A stretch of 6,712 bases of DNA from positions 1-6,712 of the forward strand of contig CALAVA010000175.1 in NCBI GenBank assembly GCA_937892025.1, given 5' to 3'. Shown piece by piece: positions 1-4,399 of the stretch (position 1 is its first letter; every line of letters begins with the position of its first letter). Below the pieces are notes generated by a model. The model was not told the DNA's origin, made no database searches, and saw only the letters and a program-made list of their open reading frames with translations. The position numbers and the translations under genes were made by a program. This DNA is from an uncultured Bacteroidales bacterium. Lineage in GTDB: Bacteria; Bacteroidota; Bacteroidia; Bacteroidales; WCHB1-69.

Positions 1-39
1 TTATTTTATCATTTTTATTTTCTGCTTATATTCAAATAT

Positions 40-303
40 TTACGGAACGGGATCATAGCCACTTCCGCCCAATGGATGACAAGATAATATCCTTTTTATT
101 GCTAAAAATCCTCCTTTAAACGGACCATATTTTTTAATGGCTTCTATCGCATAAGCAGAACACGTTGGCGTATAACGACAATTTGCCCCCAATAAAGGCG
201 AAATTGCATGTTGATAAAAACGAATAAGCAAGAAAAACAAAAACGACAAACCCTGACAAAAAAATTGCCATATCCGTAATAATATTTCTTTGAGTTGTCG
301 CAC
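40..303 (-). CDS. yidD: YidD membrane protein insertion efficiency factor
   Basis: This is an 87-residue protein of the YidD (UPF0161) family, small inner-face membrane-associated proteins that help insertion of membrane proteins alongside YidC. An amphipathic or hydrophobic stretch (residues 7-27) precedes the conserved core. The core runs from YQHAISP (30-36) through the three-cysteine region CRYTPTCS (42-49), YGPFKGG (59-65) and the C-terminal CHPLGGSGYDPVP (75-87), all of which match the family closely. Length is normal. The start is GTG (complement of 301-303); an in-frame stop lies a few codons upstream and no ATG is available. It is the last gene of the gmk cluster, 11 bp after the acyltransferase. 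In many bacteria yidD sits near rnpA or yidC, so this position is a less common one. Identification is firm from motifs; the co-transcription is inferred from spacing. Confidence 0.95.
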   Translation of the reverse strand: MRQLKEILLRIWQFFCQGLSFLFFLLIRFYQHAISPLLGANCRYTPTCSAYAIEAIKKYGPFKGGFLAIKRILSCHPLGGSGYDPVP

Positions 304-314
304 AATAAAAAAAA

Positions 315-872
315 CTACAAATTAAATTGGTCTGGGTGTTTACCTTTCATTCCCCGATAAAAATCTTGAATTTGCTGTAAATCACTTTCATAATCCCCAC
401 TTGGATAAATGATAATTTTCCCTATGCCACCTATTTTCTTTCCCCAATCAATATAACAAAGGCACATTGGCACTTGAGCATATTGAGCGATAAAATAAAA
501 ACCTTTTTTCCACACAGGGGCTAATTTTCGTGTACCTTCAGGAGCAATCAATACTGCTATTTCTTTCTCTTTTTTTATTTGTTCTCCGACATGTATAGGA
601 AGTTTTTTTACATGTTGTCTATCAACAGGAATACCTCCCAACGCCTTTAAGAAAAAGCCAAATGGAAAACGGAAAGATTCTTTTCTAATAAAAAACTTTA
701 CTTTCAAGCCCATGACATCAAAAACCATTTTTCCTACAACAAAATCCCACATGGAAGTATGTGGTGCAAAGACCATAACACACTTATGGGCTTCTGCAGG
801 AACGGAATAATCTATTTTAAATCCCCATAATTTTAATATCAATTTATTGAATGGCTTTATACAGAACTTCAT
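315..872 (-). CDS. PlsC-type lysophospholipid acyltransferase family protein
   Basis: This 185-residue protein belongs to the PlsC-like glycerolipid acyltransferase family, which transfers an acyl chain to a lysophospholipid or related acceptor at the cytoplasmic membrane. The catalytic HX4D block is H38-TSMW-D43. The second block lies around RKESFRFPFG (63-72), the third is GGIPVDR (79-85), and the EGTR substrate-binding motif is at 112-115. The protein lacks a long N-terminal membrane domain and is at the short end of the family, like the compact versions common in Bacteroidota that are usually annotated as 1-acyl-sn-glycerol-3-phosphate acyltransferase. The true acceptor cannot be told from sequence; phospholipid, ornithine lipid or another amphiphile are all possible. 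Its ATG overlaps the stop of the upstream glycosyltransferase by 4 bp (TCAT on the plus strand at 869-872), which suggests translational coupling. Confidence 0.88.
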   Translation of the reverse strand: MKFCIKPFNKLILKLWGFKIDYSVPAEAHKCVMVFAPHTSMWDFVVGKMVFDVMGLKVKFFIRKESFRFPFGFFLKALGGIPVDRQHVKKLPIHVGEQIKKEKEIAVLIAPEGTRKLAPVWKKGFYFIAQYAQVPMCLCYIDWGKKIGGIGKIIIYPSGDYESDLQQIQDFYRGMKGKHPDQFNL

Positions 873-1609
873 TTTTTATACTCTTTTATATATCTACCTA
901 AAATTTTCACATGTGCCCATATTGTTGAAAAAAGGCCGAAATGCTGTCGCATAATTTTCCATCTTTCTCTATTTGCCAGCGTTCTATTATGGGCAGAAAA
1001 GCCATTTTCAAGATAAGAAGACAATATTCTGTGAGTATTGACAATGTGTTTTGCTTTTTCTAAGGCTTCTAAAACCCATAGATAATCGGCTGATACTTTG
1101 TAGTTTAAATCATATCTCGAAGCCATACTTCGTTTGACCAAAATAGACTGATGACAAACCATTAATCCCATTTTCAAGCTATCGGCAGTTAGATTTTCGG
1201 GAGCCGTTTTTTTTCTCATACCTAAAACAACACCATTTTCATCTATTAATTGCGTTTGGCCATAAATAATTTCACTATCCCTATTTTGAGCATAAATTTG
1301 TGCAATATCAAAGGTGGTCTTGTCGTCAAACAATCTGTCGCCACTATTGATAAACCACACAAATTGTCCTTTGGCCAAATCCAAACCTTTGTTCATTGCG
1401 TCGTACAAGCCATTATCTTTTTCACTCACAAGCACATCTGCTATATTATATTGCTTGATAATCTCCAAGGTTTTATCCGTAGATCCACCGTCTATAACAA
1501 TATACTCAAAATTCTTTTCTTGTTGTTGGGCAACACTTTCAAGGGTTGTTTGGATAAATTGTTCGCTGTTATAAACAACAGTAATGATGCTAATTAATGG
1601 TTTATTCAT
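869..1609 (-). CDS. Family 2 (GT-A) glycosyltransferase
   Basis: This 246-residue protein is a family 2 glycosyltransferase of the WcaA type, predicted to move a sugar from a nucleotide-sugar donor to a glycan or lipid acceptor on the cytoplasmic side of the membrane. The N-terminal GT-A fold opens with ISIITVVYN (6-14). The nucleotide-binding DGGSTD motif is at 40-45, followed by DNGLYDAMNKG (65-75) and the NSGD motif (88-91), which occupies the metal-binding DxD position. A later HQS and SADYLW segment is usual for this subfamily. No transmembrane helix is evident. The gene starts 3 bp after gmk and overlaps the acyltransferase by 4 bp. Next to an acyltransferase, a role in glycolipid or surface polysaccharide synthesis is plausible but only an inference. 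Donor and acceptor sugars are unknown. Confidence 0.9.
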   Translation of the reverse strand: MNKPLISIITVVYNSEQFIQTTLESVAQQQEKNFEYIVIDGGSTDKTLEIIKQYNIADVLVSEKDNGLYDAMNKGLDLAKGQFVWFINSGDRLFDDKTTFDIAQIYAQNRDSEIIYGQTQLIDENGVVLGMRKKTAPENLTADSLKMGLMVCHQSILVKRSMASRYDLNYKVSADYLWVLEALEKAKHIVNTHRILSSYLENGFSAHNRTLANRERWKIMRQHFGLFSTIWAHVKILGRYIKEYKK

Positions 1610-1612
1610 CGG

Positions 1613-2179
1613 TTATTGTTCAATAAAATTTTTCACCAAATCATAAGTTTCTTTTACCGCTCTGTCTAAATTATCATTCAAAATTATTTTATCAAATTTG
1701 GAAGCAAAAGAAAGTTCATGTTCGGCTTTTTGGAGGCGTTTTTGGAGTGATTCCTCATTTTCTGTACCACGAGATTGCAAACGTTTTTTCAACTCTTCTA
1801 ACGAAGGTGGCATAATAAAAACAGATAAGGCTTTATCTTGAAATTGTTTTTTGATATTCAAACCGCCGACAACATCAACATCAAAAATAACGTGCATATT
1901 CTTGTTCCAAATGCGATACAATTCGCTTTTTAAGGTGCCATAATATTGATTTTTATACACTTCTTCCCATTCCAAAAATTCTTGTTGGTCTATTTTTTGT
2001 TTAAAATCTTGGGGTGAAAAAAAATAATAATCTACACCGTCAATTTCCCCTTGCCGCATAGCCCGACTTGTTGCTGAAATAGAAAATGAAATAGGCAAAC
2101 CTATCTGCAACAATTGCTTGACTATAGTTGTCTTACCTGTACCCGATGGAGCCGAAAAGATAATTAATTTTCCATTCAT
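1613..2179 (-). CDS. gmk: Guanylate kinase
   Basis: This 188-residue protein is a full-length guanylate kinase, the essential cytoplasmic enzyme that phosphorylates GMP to GDP with ATP in purine nucleotide synthesis. The P-loop SAPSGTGKTT is at residues 9-18. The GMP-binding region includes S35, SR at 38-39 and the GEIDGVDYYF segment (44-53), with Y79-Y80-G81 completing the site. FDVDVVGG (99-106) is the Walker-B-like strand in the form usual for Bacteroidota. The lid carries R133, R137-G138-T139 and R148, and LNDNL near the end matches the family C-terminus. The ATG is at 2177-2179, preceded by an A-rich leader with no Shine-Dalgarno sequence. A good -7 box lies 29 bases upstream. It is the first gene of the four-gene minus-strand cluster. 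Confidence 0.97.
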   Translation of the reverse strand: MNGKLIIFSAPSGTGKTTIVKQLLQIGLPISFSISATSRAMRQGEIDGVDYYFFSPQDFKQKIDQQEFLEWEEVYKNQYYGTLKSELYRIWNKNMHVIFDVDVVGGLNIKKQFQDKALSVFIMPPSLEELKKRLQSRGTENEESLQKRLQKAEHELSFASKFDKIILNDNLDRAVKETYDLVKNFIEQ

Positions 2180-2207
2180 GTTATTTTATGGATGTCTTTT
2201 TCTTTTG

Positions 2208-2215
2208 CAAAGATA
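2208..2215 (-). promoter_or_regulatory. gmk: Bacteroidota -7 promoter box for gmk
   Basis: On the minus strand this reads TATCTTTG, an exact match to the Bacteroidota sigma-ABfr -7 consensus TAnnTTTG, followed by C as is common. It ends 28 bases before the gmk ATG, leaving a short leader of roughly 20 nt. A clear TTTG -33 element at the usual 19-21 nt spacing is not visible; the region there is AT-rich. The box and its position are seen directly; the promoter role is inferred. Confidence 0.65.
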
Positions 2216-2577
2216 TAATTTTATTCTTATTTTTGTGATTAAATACATCAAAAAAGTTATAATTTTGCTCAAAAACGGATTTTGACAAATCCCAATCAAA
2301 ACATATCAAGCAAAAACATAGTCCAATTGTGCTTGGCAGTAGAAACATTGTTATTGGGCGGAATGGGTTATTGTAACCTCTAAGGTTAGTTTAATACTGC
2401 ATTGTATAAGCATATTTGTATGTCTTTGATTCAAGTTATATTTTATTGTTACCTTCTGATCTTTCGAGCTTATTTTGGAGGATTTCTTTATACTTTTCAG
2501 TGCACAACGGCGAAAATAGATATGCCTCTTGAAAGAAAAAATATTTTTTCCCAAAATTGCATTTTATAATTTTTTTG

Positions 2578-2585
2578 TATATTTG
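2578..2585 (+). promoter_or_regulatory. Possible plus-strand -7 box (TATATTTG)
   Basis: TATATTTG matches the Bacteroidota TAnnTTTG consensus exactly, and ATTG at 2556-2559 (18-nt spacer) is one base away from the TTTG -33 element. A transcript from here would begin near 2592, about 320 nt before the first downstream gene. In such AT-rich DNA a chance match is quite likely, so this is a weak call. Confidence 0.3.
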
Positions 2586-2786
2586 CGGAAATATTTCTTG
2601 CTGAAAATTAGCAGGAAACAGATGGTGCAAACATGACAACAACCTTATATATACACACGGATGACGCAATTTTAGGACAGATATTTCTTTTTCTTGAAAT
2701 GGTATGTTTGTCATTTTTTCTGCCAAAATCCTGCAAAACAGACCAAAAAAATCACAAAATTGTACATTGATAAAAAAAATATACCC

Positions 2787-2817
2787 CTATGTTTTATAAA
2801 CATAGCCTATATTTTTT
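2787..2817 (+). terminator. AT-rich hairpin followed by T run
   Basis: The perfect 8-bp arms CTATGTTT (2787-2794) and AAACATAG (2798-2805) enclose a 3-nt loop and are followed by CCTATA and a T6 run (2812-2817). On the minus strand the same hairpin is followed by GGGTATA and T8, so it could act in either direction. Only two of eight pairs are G-C, so the stem is weak for an intrinsic terminator. No confirmed gene ends here on either strand. It could end a short plus-strand transcript begun at the 2578 box, or be incidental. Confidence 0.3.
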
Positions 2818-2844
2818 AAGACTATTAAAAGTACCTTTACTATA

Positions 2845-2875
2845 GCCTCTAATATTTATCGCTAATATTAGAGGC
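2845..2875. repeat. Perfect 12-bp inverted repeat in operon leader
   Basis: The arms GCCTCTAATATT (2845-2856) and AATATTAGAGGC (2864-2875) are exact reverse complements separated by the 7-nt loop TATCGCT. The repeat ends 35 bases before the ATG of the first lipoprotein. No T run follows on the plus strand, so it is not a standard terminator for upstream transcription. A possible -7 box, TACCTTTA (2832-2839), would place transcription start inside or just before the left arm, making this a hairpin at the 5' end of the operon mRNA. An operator for a dimeric regulator is an equally good reading. Confidence 0.6.
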
Positions 2876-2910
2876 GGAACAATAGAAAATAAAGCATTAA
2901 AAATAAAGAA

Positions 2911-3402
2911 ATGAAAAAGATATTTTATTTGCCCATAGTGGCAATTGTAGCAGGTTTGCTGTTGTGTACAGCGTGTAAGAAAAAAGTAGTAGTAGAAGAA
3001 CCTCAAATTGTAAATCCATCGGAACTTGAGGAAATAGAAGATGGTCCTATTGAAATGACACAATTGCCAATTTCTAAGTGTATCCATAGAAAAATAGAAT
3101 TTGAACAATTGGTCATGATAAATTCCCAAACAGAATACGAATCCCTGTTTTCCGGTTGCGAAGACTCTTTATATAACATAGATTTTACCCACAAAACTCT
3201 CTTTGTTGTATGGGGAGGGACTCCAAATCTTATTGAAGACAAAAAAATCACATGTGAGAAGAAGAATAACAAGATAAATATTTCCATTGATATTACACAA
3301 AACGATTGCACTTCACCGGAATATTGGAGATATTTATTTTATATTGATTACAAAATAACAGACAAAGAAAATGTTTCATTAAAAATAAATAAGAGTTTAT
3401 GA
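2911..3402 (+). CDS. Putative secreted lipoprotein, first of a tandem pair
   Basis: I do not recognise a named family for this 163-residue protein with certainty. It begins with a lipoprotein signal peptide: MKK, a hydrophobic core (residues 4-18) and the lipobox-like CTAC with acylated Cys22. Cys rather than Leu at -3 makes the lipobox slightly unusual. The mature start KKKVVVEE and an acidic linker (about 29-48) are followed by a folded region with four cysteines (57, 83, 115, 133), enough for two disulfides. The stretch from INSQTEYESLF (70-80) to IDFTHKTLFVVWGG (90-103) resembles small Bacteroidota envelope proteins with a PrcB-like core; this is a weak pattern match. An A-rich leader precedes the ATG. 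The stop overlaps the next gene by 4 bp, and a secreted protease follows, so it is probably made together with them. A role as protease partner or inhibitor is speculation. Confidence 0.75.
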   Translation: MKKIFYLPIVAIVAGLLLCTACKKKVVVEEPQIVNPSELEEIEDGPIEMTQLPISKCIHRKIEFEQLVMINSQTEYESLFSGCEDSLYNIDFTHKTLFVVWGGTPNLIEDKKITCEKKNNKINISIDITQNDCTSPEYWRYLFYIDYKITDKENVSLKINKSL

Positions 3403-3746
3403 AAAAGTTAATTTATTTGCCACTTGTTGTGGCAGTAGTAGGTATGCTGTTTTGTACAGCGTGTAAGAAAACATACCCTATGCGATATGAAGTATCTGGC
3501 AATTTTATATACTTATCCGAATCATATAAAGATAATATTTCTCGTTTAACTATTAATGCCAAAATTATGAAAATGGGAGGTGATTCAATTTTGATAACAG
3601 GATATATTCCCAATAAATTTTGCAACACGAAAGATACATTATGGGTAAAAGCTAAGGTACATCAAATAGCACCTAACCCCAATAAAATACAGACACAAAA
3701 TTATATATATCCTATATGTAAAATAATTAATATAAAAGAACAATAA
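3399..3746 (+). CDS. Putative small lipoprotein, second of a tandem pair
   Basis: This 115-residue protein has no family I can name. Its leader (residues 1-24) is almost the same as that of the preceding gene: MKK, then YLP at 6-8, G15, and LxCTACKK ending in the acylated Cys22. The mature part is unrelated to its neighbour. It looks beta-rich, with alternating hydrophobic strands (RLTINAKIMKM, SILITGYIP, TLWVKAKV) and cysteines at 75 and 107 that could pair. A small beta-barrel such as an OB fold would fit, but this is only an impression. The ATG overlaps the upstream TGA (ATGA, 3399-3402), indicating translational coupling, and the protease gene starts 2 bp after its stop. It is most likely anchored in the cell envelope and expressed with the protease. 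Confidence 0.7.
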   Translation: MKKLIYLPLVVAVVGMLFCTACKKTYPMRYEVSGNFIYLSESYKDNISRLTINAKIMKMGGDSILITGYIPNKFCNTKDTLWVKAKVHQIAPNPNKIQTQNYIYPICKIINIKEQ

Positions 3747-3748
3747 AT

Positions 3749-4399
3749 ATGAGAAAAGTAATAAGTTTAAGTTTAAGTTTAAGTTTAGGTTTATTAGTTT
3801 TTTTTAATTGTATTATTGCACAAAATATTATACCGCAAAATACAAATTATTACTATGCAAGTGGAAATGCAATTTATTGGCAGGATGATTCTACTTCTGT
3901 GAATATCATTGTTGCCAATATAAATCATTATGATAGTATTGTACAAAATTTACAAAACATATTTAATGATATGACAGATGAAATTATATTTGACAACGAA
4001 GATGATAATATTATTGTTAATAGTATAAAATTACCACAATATAACAAAGATTCGCTTATTGCTCAAATATCTGTATCAAGTAATGATATTTCATTTTTCA
4101 CATATTCAAAATTAATTGATAGTAATCATCTTTGGTTGAGAAATGATATTTATATTCAATTAATGGATACAACTTATTTTTCCTCAGATATTTATCCATT
4201 ATTAGTAAATGATAGTATTATTTCTTATGAGTATGAAGGAGATAATGAATATCGTATTACTTGTTCAAATGAATGGAGTATGATGCTATTGGCAAATTAT
4301 CTTCATAATATGAATTTTGTCAATTATTCGACTCCTGATTTTTATAGTAAAATAACTTTATCTACAGACGATGTTTTTTCCCTGACCAATGGGGTTTAG
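3749..4399 (+). CDS. S8 protease, N-terminal part: signal peptide and prodomain
   Basis: This 216-codon frame is the front part of a subtilisin-family secreted protease, cut off by an apparent frameshift. Residues 1 to about 24 form a Sec signal peptide (MRK, a Ser-Leu-rich hydrophobic core, end near IIAQ). Residues about 25-205 look like the prodomain seen in Bacteroidota S8 proteases, beginning with NYYYASGNAIYWQ and ending with YSTPDFYSKITLSTDD, the segment that normally leads straight into the catalytic domain. In this frame the sequence then changes to VFSLTNGV and stops at TAG (4397-4399). The expected continuation, PDQWGLENTGQ, lies in the -1 frame immediately after the T6C3 run. The ATG lies 2 bp after the upstream lipoprotein stop. 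Sampled lines are only about 22-27% GC. On its own the product would be a prodomain without an enzyme. Confidence 0.85.
   Translation: MRKVISLSLSLSLGLLVFFNCIIAQNIIPQNTNYYYASGNAIYWQDDSTSVNIIVANINHYDSIVQNLQNIFNDMTDEIIFDNEDDNIIVNSIKLPQYNKDSLIAQISVSSNDISFFTYSKLIDSNHLWLRNDIYIQLMDTTYFSSDIYPLLVNDSIISYEYEGDNEYRITCSNEWSMMLLANYLHNMNFVNYSTPDFYSKITLSTDDVFSLTNGV
3764..3787 (+). repeat. Four tandem AGTTTA hexamers in the signal peptide
   Basis: Four exact copies of the 6-bp unit AGTTTA encode (Ser-Leu)x4 at residues 6-13 of the protease signal peptide, and a degenerate fifth unit GGTTTA (Gly-Leu) follows. Because the unit is 6 bp, gain or loss of copies keeps the frame and changes the hydrophobic core by two residues at a time. 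Confidence 0.9.
4374..4382 (+). other. Probable one-base frameshift site (T6C3 run)
   Basis: The reading frame of prodomain and catalytic domain changes here from frame 2 to frame 1. One extra T gives DDVFFPDQWGL and one extra C gives DDVFSPDQWGL; both match the usual prodomain-catalytic junction of these proteases. Frame 1 is open only from 4351, so the shift must lie between there and the TAG at 4397. The sequence is not a classical X_XXY_YYZ slippery heptamer in the upstream frame. A homopolymer indel, either real or from sequencing, is the simplest explanation. Confidence 0.8.

Larger units (their letters stand above)
2180..2910. other. 731-bp divergent intergenic region
   Basis: This stretch separates the minus-strand gmk cluster from the plus-strand lipoprotein-protease operon. 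Open frames of 67-96 codons on the minus strand (2351-2554, 2436-2726) have no recognisable motif, no upstream promoter and no conserved-looking composition, so they are not called as genes. Identifiable items are the gmk -7 box; a small 6-bp inverted repeat (2374-2388, arms TAACCT and AGGTTA); a plus-strand TATATTTG box (2578-2585); an 8-bp hairpin plus T run (2787-2817); a near-match -7 box TACCTTTA (2832-2839); and a perfect 12-bp inverted repeat (2845-2875). The rest is AT-rich sequence in which I see no feature. The length is more than two facing promoters need. Confidence 0.6.

Noticed and set aside
1..39. Possible end of another gene or a terminator after yidD
   Set aside because: The 39 bases are AT-rich with no hairpin or coding signal; only a trivial three-codon frame is present on the minus strand.
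1250..1597. Open frames on the plus strand opposite the glycosyltransferase
   Set aside because: They are antisense shadows of the clear GT2 gene and carry no motifs of their own.
2240..2390. Plus-strand open stretch ending near 2390 that reads like the C-terminus of a small protein
   Set aside because: It has no start codon in a sensible place, no similarity I recognise, and it overlaps the gmk promoter area. It is too short to separate from chance.
2436..2726. 96-codon open frame on the minus strand in the intergenic region (with an overlapping 67-codon frame at 2351-2554)
   Set aside because: It has no recognisable motif, no plausible promoter upstream, mixed Cys/His/Lys-rich composition typical of random AT-rich DNA, and a second frame competes for the same bases. 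Both are probably chance frames.
2845..2875. The 12-bp inverted repeat as an intrinsic terminator
   Set aside because: No T run follows on the plus strand, and on the minus strand the sequence after the stem is mixed. No gene ends just upstream in either direction.
2794..3311. Minus-strand open frames opposite the first lipoprotein
   Set aside because: The plus-strand frame has a signal peptide, lipobox and coupled downstream genes. The antisense frames are low-complexity Phe/Tyr-rich translations without support.
4374..4399. Programmed -1 ribosomal frameshift as the main explanation for the protease split
   Set aside because: In the upstream frame the codons are GTT TTT TCC, which do not form a tandem slippery heptamer, and I see no strong stem-loop directly after it. 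Simple UUU slippage remains possible but is less likely than an indel.
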